Source: Holophagales bacterium UBA5704 (lineage in GTDB: Bacteria > Acidobacteriota > Thermoanaerobaculia > Multivoradales > UBA5704). Taken from it: a stretch of DNA of 63,760 nt. How positions within the stretch are numbered: the first letter of the stretch is position 1; every line of letters begins with the position of its first letter. The translations under genes and the position numbers were made by a program. Below the pieces are notes generated by a model. The model was given only the letters and a program-made list of their open reading frames with translations. It was not told the DNA's origin and ran no database searches. Below are positions 24,773 through 35,200 of the stretch, piece by piece. Where the stretch lies: positions 50,613 to 114,372 of the forward strand of contig DIHE01000012.1 of assembly GCA_002420005.1 (NCBI GenBank), given 5' to 3'.

Positions 24773-25462
24773 ATGTCCAACCTGCGCCAGCCGTGGAACA
24801 TCGTCTTCGTGGGAGTCGCTCTTCTGCTCGGTGGCCTGGCCGCCGCCGAGGCCCAGCAGCTGACCCAGGACTTCGAGCTCGTCACCTTCCCGCCGACCGG
24901 CTGGATCGTCCGCAATCAAAGCACCACGATCGGGACGAACACGACCTGCTGGAACCGGTTCACCACCACGCCGTGGGCGGCGCACGGTGGCAGCGGTCAT
25001 TCCGGCGCGAACTTCAACTGCACCAGCGGGGCGAACAACATCAGCGGCTGGCTGGTGAGCCCGCAGATGACCAACCTGCAGAATGGCCAGCAGGTGACCT
25101 TCTGGACCCGCAAGGCAACGCCGGACTCGTTCCCCGACCGGCTCGAGCTGCGCCTGTGCCTGGACACCACGGCGGACTCCTGCGGCCTCGCCACCAGCAC
25201 GGGCACGGGCGATGCCGCGGTCGGCGACTTCACGACCCTGCTGCTGTCGGTCAATCCGACGCTCATCACCGGCGTCTATCCGACGACCTACACGCAGTTC
25301 ACGGCCACCCTGTCCGGCCTGCCGGGAGCCCCGAGCGCGGGCCGGATCGCCTTTCGCTACTTCGTGACCAACGGAGGCCCGTCGGGCGCGAACTCGGACA
25401 TCCTCAGCATCGACGACATCAACGTGACCCCGGTCGAGCTGATGTCGTTCTCGGTGGAGTGA
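24773..25462 (+). CDS. Secreted choice-of-anchor J (cleaved-adhesin-like) domain protein
   Basis: A 229-residue protein with a signal peptide ending AAAEAQQ. The mature part is a jelly-roll: TQDFELVTFPPTGWIVRNQS, a WNRF strand, HSGANFNC, ISGWLVSPQM, GQQVTFWTRK and DILSIDDINV at the end. This is the pattern of choice-of-anchor J / cleaved adhesin domains, which occur in gingipain-type proteins and as separate secreted adhesins. The C-terminus MSFSVE has no obvious sorting tail. It follows the C25 peptidase gene in the same direction after 142 bp. Confidence 0.78.
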   Translation: MSNLRQPWNIVFVGVALLLGGLAAAEAQQLTQDFELVTFPPTGWIVRNQSTTIGTNTTCWNRFTTTPWAAHGGSGHSGANFNCTSGANNISGWLVSPQMTNLQNGQQVTFWTRKATPDSFPDRLELRLCLDTTADSCGLATSTGTGDAAVGDFTTLLLSVNPTLITGVYPTTYTQFTATLSGLPGAPSAGRIAFRYFVTNGGPSGANSDILSIDDINVTPVELMSFSVE

Positions 25463-25470
25463 CCGGCTCT

Positions 25471-25501
25471 CCCTCCCACCTCGCAGCCGAGGGGGTGAGG
25501 G
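25471..25501. terminator. Imperfect hairpin between convergent genes
   Basis: CCCTCCCACCTCG and CGAGGGGGTGAGGG form an imperfect stem around CAGC, between the stops of the adhesin-like and cytochrome genes. No T-run. Confidence 0.35.
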
Positions 25502-25514
25502 CCCCGGCCGACCT

Positions 25515-25934
25515 CTACCGCGCCGGCTCTCCGAGGCTCCGCAGATAGGCGACCAGGTCGGAAAGCTGCTTCTCGTCGAGCAGGCCTTCATAGCTGGCCA
25601 TCGGCGAGAGCTTTCCTCCGGACTCCGCGGCAGCCGCCTGGCTCACCTTGTGGGAAGGCGCGACGATCGAGGTCGCCACGTCCAGCGGCTTCTGCTCCGC
25701 GAGCTTCGGCCCCAAGAGCGGCGCCGGCGCCGTGGAGACCGGATTCGGGTATGTCTTGCCGGCCTCGCCGCCCACGTAGTGGCAGGTGTAACACCTCATC
25801 TCGGCGAACACCTTCTGGCCGGCCACGGGATCGCCGGGAGAGAGCTTGATCTGCGGAACGTTCTGCGCCACGAGCGCAAGCCCGGCCACGCCTGACAACA
25901 GGATCAGGAAGAACAGAGAGATCTTGCGGAGCAT
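25515..25934 (-). CDS. Small membrane-anchored cytochrome c
   Basis: A 139-residue protein with an N-terminal hydrophobic segment (ISLFFLILLSGVAGLALVA) acting as signal or anchor. The haem-binding CYTCH motif lies near residue 48, preceded by GQKVFAEMR. A likely distal methionine is in LSPMASYEGL, and DEKQLSDLVAYLRSLG is the usual C-terminal helix of class I cytochromes. The ATG at 25934 follows AGGAGGAAACTC. No oxidase or reductase partner is adjacent, so its redox partner is unknown. Confidence 0.88.
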   Translation of the reverse strand: MLRKISLFFLILLSGVAGLALVAQNVPQIKLSPGDPVAGQKVFAEMRCYTCHYVGGEAGKTYPNPVSTAPAPLLGPKLAEQKPLDVATSIVAPSHKVSQAAAAESGGKLSPMASYEGLLDEKQLSDLVAYLRSLGEPAR

Positions 25935-26178
25935 GAGTTTCCTCCTTGCGGGAAGGGGTGGAGCCTCAAGCCGAGAGTCTCTCCGCCGCACCGGGAGAAA
26001 AAGCCCCCGAGAGGTGGCCCTGCGAGAGCCGCCGGGTGGCCGGAGTCCCCACCCCACCGGACACTGCGCGACCACCCGGCCGGTGGTGGCCGGCCCATCG
26101 GGGATTGCTCATCATCAGAAGCGTCCATGAGCGGGACGGACAACCCGCCACCCGCCGCGCAGCGCCGAGGAGGACGGC

Positions 26179-26259
26179 ATGCACATTTCGGAGCTCTTCT
26201 GGATGCTGCGCCTCCTCGCCGTTGCGTGGCCTTTTGTGCGCCTCGCCCGCGGAGCCTGA
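26179..26259 (+). CDS. Possible 26-residue hydrophobic leader peptide
   Basis: ATG 26179 follows a strong RBS (GAGGAGGACGGC) and opens a 26-codon frame beginning MHISELFWMLRLLAVAWPF and ending LARGA, hydrophobic with basic residues. The stop lies 2 bases before the GTG of the thioesterase gene, which suggests translational coupling. It is the only gene-like object in the 327-bp gap 25935-26261; otherwise I see only GC-rich DNA there. It could be fortuitous. Confidence 0.35.
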   Translation: MHISELFWMLRLLAVAWPFVRLARGA

Positions 26260-26261
26260 CC

Positions 26262-26735
26262 GTGTCTCTCAAGACGGCCCCCCCCAGCCCCCCCTTCACC
26301 CGGCAGCTCCACGTCCGCTGGGGCGACCTGGACGTCAACGCCCACATGCGGAATACCGCGTATCTGGACATGGCGGCGGATGTCCGCATGATGTTCTTCG
26401 CCGAGCATGGGTTCACCTTGCGGGATTTCGAGCGCCGCCGGGTCGGCCCGGTGATTCTGCGCGACGAGGTGGACTACCACCGCGAGCTCAAGCTCCACGA
26501 AGTCGTCACCGTCGATCTCGTCGCCGCCGGGATGAGCGAAGACGGCTCCCGGTTCCGGCTGCGCAGCCACTTCGTGCGCGCCGACGGCAAGGCGTCGGCG
26601 CGGGTGACCAGCACCGGCGGCTGGCTCGACCTCGACGCCCGCAAGCTCGCCGAGCCGCCGGAAGATCTACGGCGCGCCCTGCTTTCGATCCCGCAGTCCA
26701 CCGACTTCGAGATCCTGCCGGACAGCACCCGGTAG
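26262..26735 (+). CDS. Hot-dog fold acyl-CoA thioesterase (4HBT type)
   Basis: A 157-residue protein. The 4HBT signature HVRWGDLDVNAHMRNTAYLD (about residues 16-35) contains the conserved Asp and the N-H pair of the hot-dog thioesterases. LKLHEVVTVDL and RLRSHFVRADGK form the following strands. The GTG at 26262 gives normal length; the frame is open further upstream (to 26127) but that region is proline-rich and non-homologous. Members hydrolyse acyl-CoA or acyl-ACP. The acyl-ACP reductase-like gene lies 177 bp downstream in the same direction, so an acyl-chain role is plausible. Confidence 0.8.
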   Translation: MSLKTAPPSPPFTRQLHVRWGDLDVNAHMRNTAYLDMAADVRMMFFAEHGFTLRDFERRRVGPVILRDEVDYHRELKLHEVVTVDLVAAGMSEDGSRFRLRSHFVRADGKASARVTSTGGWLDLDARKLAEPPEDLRRALLSIPQSTDFEILPDSTR

Positions 26736-26912
26736 GCGGGGGCTCCCCTCCCCCCGGCAGGTAGGCGCGAACCACCCGGTGGAGCGTTCCGGTTCTTCCC
26801 GTTCGCTTCGACAATCAACTTGTCCCGGCCCTCCCCGCGAGCCCCGAGCGGCAGGCCGATGGGATCGGTATGGGTGCTCGCGGCAGGCCCCTGCGCAGGA
26901 AGGAGCGCCCCG

Positions 26913-28208
26913 ATGCTCGCCCTCGAGGAACCCCAGATCGATCCTTCTTTGGGATCGGCCACCGACACCGCCATCCATCGCTTCGCGTTCGTGATCCATC
27001 CGCTCCACGTCAGCTATATCCACAAACATCCGACGTTCCGCTGGACCCGCTTCCTGCCGGATCGGTGGGTCGAGGCCTGCGGTGCGATGATGCCGCCGAT
27101 GTATCTTTCCCGCATCCGGGGGGGACGTTCGGAAGCGACGGGACGGCGCATCGAAGGGTTCCTGTTCAGCCTGTCGGCCACGCCGCGGCAGATTCTCGGG
27201 CATCCCGCGGAGGTCACCTACAAGCGCATCCTCCAGGCGGTCAAGCAAGCCGAGAGGCTCGGCGCCCAGATCTTCGGCCTTGGTGCGTTCACCAAGGTGG
27301 TGGGAGACGCCGGAGTCACCATCGCCCGCCGGGCGGAGATCCCGGTCACCAGCGGCAACAGCCTGACCGTGGCGGCGACGCTCGAAGGGGCCAAGCAGGC
27401 GGTGCGCCGCATGGGCCGCACGGATCTCTCCAGCGGGAAGGCGATGGTCGTGGGGGCGACCGGCGCCATCGGCTCGGCGACCTCGCGGTTGCTCGCCCAG
27501 GCGGTTCGGGACGTGGTGCTGGTGTCGATCGAGCCGGATCGGCTGGTCGCGCTGAAACAGAAAATCGAGGAGGAGACGCCGGGCGCGCGCGTGGTGATCG
27601 ACACCAAGGCCGACGCCTGGATCGAAGGCTGCGACCTGATCATCACCGCCACCTCCGCGTTCGGGGAGCGGGTGCTCGACATCAGCCGCTGCAAGCCGGG
27701 CGCCGTGGTGTGTGACGTCGCGCTCCCCTCCGACATCACGGCCGAGGAGGCGGCGGTGCGGCCGGACATTCTGGTGGCGGAGAGCGGCGAGGTGCTGATC
27801 CCCGGCGAGATCGACTTCGGCTACGACATCGGCCTGCCCCCGGGCACCGCCTATGCCTGCCTCGCCGAGGCCGCCCTCCTCGCCATGGAAGGCCGGTTCG
27901 AGTGCTACACCCTGGGCCGCGAGATCGATCCTCTACGGGTCAAGGAGATCTTCCGCCTGTTCCGCAAGCACGGCTTCCGCGTCGCCGGCCTGCGCTCCTT
28001 CGGTCACTACGTCGACGAGGACGAGCTCGCCGCCAAGCGCGCCCTCGCCGAGGAGCTGCGCGCCGATCCCGCCCGCTTCGCCCAGGTGAAGGCCGAAGCC
28101 GGCGCCCGGCTGGCGAAGATCCCTCCGAAATCGAAGGGCGTCGCCAGCGGGCCGAAGGGGAGGAATGGCGCGGCGGGTTGGAAGGACGCGATCCGGTCGT
28201 TGTTCTAG
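26913..28208 (+). CDS. Acyl-ACP reductase (AAR)-like NAD(P)-dependent oxidoreductase
   Basis: A 431-residue protein resembling cyanobacterial long-chain acyl-ACP reductase along its core. Matching blocks are IFGLGAFTKVV (AAR: ALGGFSSIV), TSGNSLTVA (AAR: TTGNTHTAY), the Rossmann loop VVGATGAIGSA (about 178-188) and YACLAEAALLAMEGRFECY with Cys316, which aligns with the catalytic cysteine of AAR (FACFAEAILLEFEG). GREIDPLRVKEI and KHGFRVAGLRSFG also correspond. It is about 90 residues longer than AAR, with extra N- and C-terminal segments. ATG 26913 follows AGGAAGGAG. Automatic annotation may call it shikimate dehydrogenase-like. Predicted product: a fatty aldehyde from acyl-ACP or acyl-CoA. No aldehyde-deformylating oxygenase is nearby. 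Confidence 0.75.
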   Translation: MLALEEPQIDPSLGSATDTAIHRFAFVIHPLHVSYIHKHPTFRWTRFLPDRWVEACGAMMPPMYLSRIRGGRSEATGRRIEGFLFSLSATPRQILGHPAEVTYKRILQAVKQAERLGAQIFGLGAFTKVVGDAGVTIARRAEIPVTSGNSLTVAATLEGAKQAVRRMGRTDLSSGKAMVVGATGAIGSATSRLLAQAVRDVVLVSIEPDRLVALKQKIEEETPGARVVIDTKADAWIEGCDLIITATSAFGERVLDISRCKPGAVVCDVALPSDITAEEAAVRPDILVAESGEVLIPGEIDFGYDIGLPPGTAYACLAEAALLAMEGRFECYTLGREIDPLRVKEIFRLFRKHGFRVAGLRSFGHYVDEDELAAKRALAEELRADPARFAQVKAEAGARLAKIPPKSKGVASGPKGRNGAAGWKDAIRSLF

Positions 28209-28246
28209 CCGGGGCGTCAGAAGCCGAGGGTCGGTACGCCCTGCCC

Positions 28247-28562
28247 CGCCCGAGGTCTGAGCGTCCCCACCCTTGAGCGCAGCGGCCCGAACCGCGGCTC
28301 AGGTGCCCCGCATGTCGGGCGGAGCGGCTCCGCCCGGGATGCGGGTGTTCCAGACCTCGGCGCGCGTCTCTCCGCCCGAGGTCCGGGTGTCCCCGCTCTC
28401 GAGAGCAGTGGCCCCGACCGTGGGCGGGGGTCCCTGCAATCCCGGGCGGAGGGGCTCGGATCTCGGTCGGGAAGGCTCAGACCTCGGGCGGAGAGACGCG
28501 CGCCGAGAGCCGGGAGGCCCGCACCCAGGGTGGCGAGGCTCGAACCTCGGGCGGGGAGGACT
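28247..28562. repeat. Degenerate 21-bp repeat array
   Basis: The 372-bp gap between 28208 and 28581 is almost entirely a degenerate 21-bp periodic array. In the right half successive units begin near GCTCGGATCTCGG, GCTCAGACCTCGG, then two divergent units, then GCTCGAACCTCGG. In the left half the units have the opposite polarity (CCGCCCGAGGTC...). Units are diverged (often under 70% identical), with no spacers. I see no coding gene in it. Confidence 0.65.
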
Positions 28563-28580
28563 GGCCGCGGCCGCCCGGCG

Positions 28581-28946
28581 TCATCTGGGAGCAAGGACCC
28601 AGCGGGCGAGGGCAAAGGCGAGCCCGGCGACGTAGAGCGTTCCGAAGATGAGCTTGTTGTGGCGGGCCAGCCATTCGGGGAGATAGATGTCGAAGTTGTC
28701 GCGGCGGTCGTCCGTATACCGGGCGGCGACGGCCGTGAGCGGGCAGCGAAAACGGTTGACGACCAGGATCAGGACCTCGACGGCAACCGCGGCGGCCAGC
28801 CAGGCCGCGGCACGGTGCATCCCGTAGATCGAGACCACCGGAATGGCGACGATGCAGCCGGCAAAAAGAGCCCAGACGACGGTGTGGGCGACCTTCACCA
28901 CGGTGAGAGCGGTCGAGGTGGCTACCGCGGAGCGTTGATCTCGCAT
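28581..28946 (-). CDS. Small conserved membrane protein
   Basis: A 121-residue protein with three hydrophobic segments (VVKVAHTVVWALFAGCIVAI, AAAWLAAAVAVEVLILVV, and LIFGTLYVAGLAFALARW, each quoted within one segment). Between them lies NRFRCPLTAVAARYTDDRR followed by NFDIYLPEWLARHNK, a block I associate with an uncharacterised conserved membrane family. ATG 28946 gives a compact protein; upstream codons are open but not protein-like. Function unknown. Confidence 0.75.
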   Translation of the reverse strand: MRDQRSAVATSTALTVVKVAHTVVWALFAGCIVAIPVVSIYGMHRAAAWLAAAVAVEVLILVVNRFRCPLTAVAARYTDDRRDNFDIYLPEWLARHNKLIFGTLYVAGLAFALARWVLAPR

Positions 28947-29033
28947 CGGGACCTCGGTAGGAGCCCGGCGGTGGGCTCCTGGTGCGATTGTATCCCGGTG
29001 CGGGAAGTCACCCAAATTGAGGGAGGATGAGGT

Positions 29034-29234
29034 ATGAACGAGCCAGAGATCAAAACCGTCGAGATGGTCCGCAGCATCCGTGACGCGCACTACGAACAGC
29101 TCAAGGACTCATCGCCCGCGGAAAAGATTGCATTCTTCCGGGAGAAGGCCCGTAGCCTGTACGTTGAGCTGGGAATGCCCGAAAGGCAGCTGGACGACCG
29201 CAGACCGGACCAAGCGCCGAAGCCGCTCCGCTGA
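29034..29234 (+). CDS. Small conserved helical protein (66 residues)
   Basis: A 66-residue hydrophilic protein. The central block MVRSIRDAHYEQLKDSSPAEKIAFFREKAR looks helical (quoted over residues about 11-40, key residues RxIRD, SPxEKIAFFREKA). Similar short proteins ending in a FYREKA-type helix occur widely in bacteria without known function. A strong RBS, GGGAGGATGAGGT, precedes ATG 29034. Convergent with the giant glucan synthase-like gene, 2 bases between stops. Could be an antitoxin-like or regulatory protein; unproven. Confidence 0.7.
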   Translation: MNEPEIKTVEMVRSIRDAHYEQLKDSSPAEKIAFFREKARSLYVELGMPERQLDDRRPDQAPKPLR

Positions 29235-29236
29235 GC

Positions 29237-32200
29237 TCAACGGGCGGCGAGGCGCCCAGGCGCCACCGCCGCCGCGCCCAGCTCCACCACCACCTCGTGC
29301 TCCCTCCCGTCGTCGAGGAGCGGCACGCGCGCCTCGGCCAGGAGCTTTCCATCCAGCGTAACGCCAAGGATGCCCTTCCCGGTGCGTTGCGGGTTGTCCA
29401 CGCGCAGCCGGTAGGTCGCTCCCCCTTCGCGGATCGTGGCGGTGTAGCCGGGCCAGTCGGGCGGCAGACGGGGATCGATCACCAGGGTTCCGGCTTCGCG
29501 GCGGAGGCCGAGGATGGCTTCCAGGATCAGCCGGTAGGTCCAGGCGGCGGTTCCGGTGTACCAGGTCCAGCCGCCGCGGCCGGTGAAGGGCTCGACGCCG
29601 TAGACGTCCGCCGGCACGACGTAAGGCTCGACGCGGTAGCGCTCGACGCCGGCGGGGGTGGCGGTGCGGTCCACCGGCAGGATGGTGCGCAGGACCGCCA
29701 CCGCGCGGGCGCCGTCGCCGAGGCGGGCGAAGGCCCAGGCTCCCCAGGCGGCGGCGTGGCTGTACTGGCCGCCGTTTTCGCGCACGCCCGGTGGATAGGC
29801 TTTGATGTAGCCCGGATCTCCCGGCGCACGGTCGAACGGCGGTTGCAGGAGGAGGGTCAGGCCGTCGTCCGGCCGCACCAGCTTGCGCCAGGCGGACTCC
29901 ATGGCGCGTGCGGCGCGGGTGGGTTCGGCGGCGCCGGAGAGGACCGCCCAGGCCTGGGCGATCAGGTCGATCTCCGCCTCGCGGGAACCGGCGGCGCCGA
30001 GGGGCGTTCCGTCGTCGTACCAGGCGCGCAGATACCATTCCCCGTTCCAGGCCGTGGCCTCGATCGCCTGCCGCAAAGTCTCCGCCCTCCCGCGCAGGCC
30101 GGCCACCTCCAGCGGATCGCCAATGCCTCCGGCGAGGACCTCCGCCCACTCCAGCAGGACGGTGTGGAGGAACCAGGCGAGCCAGACGCTTTCCCCTCGC
30201 CCCGCCAGGCCGACGCGGTTCAGGCCGTCGTTCCAGTCGCAGGAGCCGATCAGCGGCAGGCCGTGCGCTCCCGCGGTGGTGCCCTGGGCGAGCGCCCGCC
30301 GGCAGTGCTCGGCCAGGCTCTCCCCGCCGGGCAGGAGGGGATACCGGTCGTAGCGCTCGGCCTGTCCCGGGAGGAGCCGGGGGCCGCCGCGGAACGGCAA
30401 GGTCGCGGCGAGGATGGAGCGGTCGCCGGTCACCGCCACGTAGCGCGCCGTGACGTAGGGAAGCCAGAGCAGGTCGTCCGAGCAGCGGGTGCGCACGCCG
30501 CGGCCTTCCGGCGGATGCCACCAGTGGAGGACGTCGCCCTCTTCGAACTGGTGGCGGGCCGCTTCCAGGAGGTGCTCGCGCGCGATCCCCGGGGCCGCGC
30601 TGAGCAGGGCGAGGACGTCCTGGAGCTGGTCGCGGAAGCCGAAGGCGCCGCTCGACTGGTAGAGCGCCGAACGGCCCCAGATGCGGCAGGAGAGCGCCTG
30701 GCCGAGGAGCCAGCGGTTGGCGAACAGATCGATTCCCTGCTCGGGCGTCGTCACCTGGACCGCACCGAGCAGGCCGTCCCAGAAGCGCTCGGAGGCTCCA
30801 CGGGCTTCCTGGACCACCGCGGGATCGCGGAAGCGGTGGACGAGCGCCAGGGCCGCCGCGCGGTCCTCTCCCTCGCCGAGCAGGAAGGAGGCGTCGACGG
30901 TCTCCCCGGGGGCCAGGTCGAAATGGACCTGCAGCGCCGCGCACGGATCGAGGCCGGCGCCGATCGCATTGCCCAGGCCGATGCGGCGCAGCGCCGCCGG
31001 CCGCACGCGATCCGCCGGGCGACCGAGGAATAGAGAAGCGCGCGCGATCCGTCTCCCACGCCGGCGGTTCCGTAGCGGCCGGCGCCGGCACCGCGGTGTG
31101 GACGAGGACGACCGTCTCCTCCTCCGGTGACCGGGGACGGCGCTGGAAGACGAGGGCTCCCGCCTCTTCCAGCCAGCCGCTCTCGACGAACAGCTTGCTG
31201 AAGGCGGGATGCCGGCGGTCCTCGCCGGACGGCGCGAGCGCCACCTCGCCATAGCTGGTCAGGGCCAGGCGCCGCGGGCGGTCGGAGAGGTTGGAGACGC
31301 GGACCAGCCGCGCCTCCAGATCCTCGTCCGGGGCCACGCCGACCTTCACCCGCACCGCGAGGTCCGCATGGCGGCCCATCCACTCCACCTGGTGCGGCGC
31401 GAACGAGACCTCGCGCAGCCCGCGCGGCCCGCCGCCCAGGCGCCACACCTCGCCGGAATCGAGATCCTCGACCCAGATCCAGGTGCCGCGCGCCGGCAGG
31501 GCCGGATCGGCCTCGCCGCGCACCAGCACCCGCCCCTTCCAGCGGCTGCTCCCGCCTCCCGCGCTCGACAGGAGCACGCTGTAGCGGCCGTTGCCGAGCA
31601 GATGCACGCGGCGCGGCGTGCCCGGGCCGGAAGGCACCCGCCAGACGCCGACCGGACTCTCGCGCCGCCGCGGCGGTGCCGTCCCCTCCCCCGCCTCGCG
31701 GTGTGTGAGACCTTCGCGCAACGGTACATAGCGCGGGAACTGCTCGTGCAGCAGCATGGCCACGGTGGCGATCCGCGGATCGGCGTGGAAACGGCGCACC
31801 AGCGCCCCGTCGCCGAGGACGTTGTCGAGGGCGGCCAGGATCATCCCCTGGTGGTGGGCCATGTAACAGCGCACCACCTCCGGCACCGCCGCCCCGCCGG
31901 CCTCGGTGGGACCGAAGTCCAGCGCCTCGAACAAGCCATACCGGCCCATCGCCCGCAGCGCGATCAGGTGGTCCAGATTGCGCGCCACGGCGGCGGTCTC
32001 GAAAGGAAGGGCGAGGAGCGAGGCATACGGGGCCACGACCAGACGGTCCCCCAGGTCGCGCTTCAAGCCGAGCCCGGGCACGCCGAACGCCCGGTAGCGA
32101 TAGGTGCGGCCGGCGTCCGTCTCGGACCAGCACGATTCCGAGATCCCCCAGGGAATCCCGTACCGCCGCGCGAGATCCCGCTGGCCGGCCACCGCGGTGC

Positions 32201-35200
32201 GGCAGCTCCGCGCGAGGGGCGTGCCCTCCGGCGTGGCGGCGAGGAGGGTCGGCATCAGGAACTCGAACATCGTGCCGCTCCACGACAGCAGGGTGATCGC
32301 GCCGCCGAGCCGGGCGAAAGGCCGGCCGAGGTGGAGCCAGTGGGCGGGCGGTGCATCTCCCTTGCCCAGGGCGATCAGGCTCGCCAGGCGCGCCTCGGAG
32401 GCGAGCAGGTCGTAATGGCTCGCGTCGGGCACGCCGGAGGAGGCGTTGAAACCGATCCGGAAAAGCTTGCGATCCGGATCGTAGAGGAACGAGAAATCCA
32501 TCGCGAGCGCCCGCGTCTCCGCCTCGGCGGCGAGCGCCAGGAGGTCGCTCCGGAGGGCTTCCGCCTCCTCCGGCGTCCGCGCCAGGGTCCGCCGCAGCAT
32601 CGCGACCTGCCGGCGCAGCCGCTCCATCCACGTGCGCAGCTCGGCGACCGCCACGGCATCGAGGGGCGGGCGGCTGCGCTCCACCAGGGCGACCGTGCGG
32701 TCCTCGGTCTGCGGCAGCCAGGACGTCTCGATCTCGGCGAGCAGGGTGTGCCAGCCCTCCTCGGTCCCGCGATCGATGTGCAGGCGCAGGCGCAGGAGGT
32801 CGGCGGCGATCCGGCTCCCCTCCCCTCCCGCCACCGCCCGCAAGACCTCCTCCAGCACCGCCACGGTGTCGACCAGGCCCGAGCGCAGCGCCGGGCGCGG
32901 CTGCAGCAGGCCGGCGGCGACCTCCTCACAGCCGCGCGCCACGGTGAGCAGGGCTCCGGCCAGGTTGCCGCTGTCGACGGTCGAGACATAGCGCGGCTCG
33001 AGCGGCGCGAGGGTCAGCGTGTCGATCCAGTTCCACAGGTGGCCGCGCAGACCGCCCAGCCGCGCCAGCGTTTCGAACGTGTTGCGCAGCCGCGCCGCGA
33101 GGCCCTCGGCGCCCAGATAGCCGAGGTCCCACGCCGCCAGGGTCGACAGCAGGAGCATCCCGACGTTGGTCGGCGAGGTGCGATGCGCGATCACGCCGCC
33201 GGGGTCTTCCTGATAGTTGTCGGGCGGCAGCCAGTGGTCCTCCGGCCCCACGAAGCTCTCGTAGAAATGCCAGGTCCGCCGCGCCAGCCGGCGCAGCTGC
33301 ACCCGGTCGCCGGCGGAGAGGGCCGGCGCCGGGGCCGCCGCGGGGCGCGACATCCAGAACGCGAGCTGCGGCGCCGCCCACCAGAGGGCGAGCAGGGGCA
33401 AGGCCGCGGCCAGGCGCTCCGGCGCGACGAGGGCGATCCCTGCCGCCAGGCTCACCGCGCACACCGGCCCCGCCGCCAGCCGCCGCCAGAAAAGCGCCGC
33501 ACCGGGCCGCTCGCCCAGCCGGCGCGCCGTCTGCGCCGCCGTCGTCCATTCGAGCAGGTGGCGCCGGGTGATCGTCAGCCGCACCAGGGTGCGCAGGATC
33601 GCATCCAGCGCCACGTACACCTCGCAGGGCAGGAACGCCAGCGCAGCCAGAGCCCGGGCGACGTTGCCGCGCAAGGACCAGGAGGCCTGCGCCAGGATCG
33701 GCCGCCAGGCGGCCCCACGCACCAGGCGCCAGACGGCGTCGAGCCCACCGAGGAAAACAGGCAGCGCCGTCGCCGCCGCGAGCCCCGCCGTCCACGCCCA
33801 AGGGGAGCCGGGGAGCCGGGTCCAGGCGGCGACGAACAGCCCCAGCAGGGACGGCAGAAACAGGCTGCGCCGCAGATTGTCGAGGATCATCCAGCGGCCG
33901 ATCCACGGCAGGCGGTTGGGCACACGCCCACCCCCGGCGGCCGGCACGCGCGGCAGCAGCCAGGGGAGGAGCTGCCAGTCGCCGCGCAGCCAGCGGTGGA
34001 GGCGCGGCATCGTGGCCAGCAGGTGCGGCGGAAAGTCCTCGAACAACGCCACGTCCGAAACGAGGGCGGCGCGGCCGTGCAGGCCCTCGAACAGGTCGTG
34101 GCTGAGCAGGGCGTTGTCCGGAATCCGCCCGGCCAGGCCGGCCTCGAACGCCACCGGATCGTAGATGCCCTTGCCGGCGAAGATCCCGATCCCGAACAGG
34201 TCCTGATACACGTCCGAGACCGCGTTCGAGTACAGATCGAAACCGGTCGCACCCGCGAACAGCCGCGCATGGCGGGAACGGTCGGCGCTGCCGGGGGTGA
34301 TCTCGATGCGCGGCTGGAGCACGCTGTAGCCGGCGACGACCCGGCCCTCCGCGTCCAGCGTCGCCCGGTTGAGCGGATGCGCCAGCGTCGCGGCCAGGCG
34401 GGCCGCGGCGCCGCGCGGCAGATGGGTGTCGGCGTCGAGGGTGAGGACGAAATGGACCTTGCCGAAGCGCCGCAGCGCGTCGGCGCCGAGGGCATGGCTG
34501 GTGTCCGTCGCGCCCGCCAGCAGGTGGTTCAGCTCGGTGAGCTTGCCCCGCTTGCGCTCCCAACCCATCCAGACCCCGTCCACCGGGTTCCAGCGGCGCT
34601 CGCGGTGGAGCAGAAAAAAGCGCGGCGGCTCCGCCCCGCCATGCCGCTGCGCCAGCTCGCGCAGGCCCTCCGTGGCGAGGCGCAGCAGCTCCGCATCGCC
34701 GGGCATCACCTGCCGCGGTGCGTCGGGGAAGTCGGTGAGAAGCGCAAAGCCCAGGTTCTTTCCCGGATTGGCCAGAAAATCGATCTCCAGCCCGGCGAGC
34801 AGCGCGGCCACCTCCTCCGCACCGGTGAGCAGCGAGGGCACGGCGACCAGCGTGCGGGCCTCGTCCGGCAGGTCCTCGGTGAAATCCATCTTCGGCAGGA
34901 CCCGCGGCGGCAGGCTCAGCGTGAGCAGGCTGTTGAAGACGCTCACCGCCAGCGTGACCGCCGGAGCCAGGGCGAGCAAACCCACCACGGCCAGCCAGCC
35001 GCCGCCGGTGCCGGCCCAGGCCGCCGCGGCGAGGGGAGGCACGAGAGCCAGCGCGCTCAACAGCCCCACGCCGCCGAGATAGGTGAAACCGGGATGGCGC
35101 CGCACCAGGCGGCCGATCCGGTCCCGCAGCGGCGGGCGGTAGCCGAGCGAGCGCTCCAGCGCGGCGCGCCCTTGCGCCAGCAGGGGCTCCCCGACATGCC

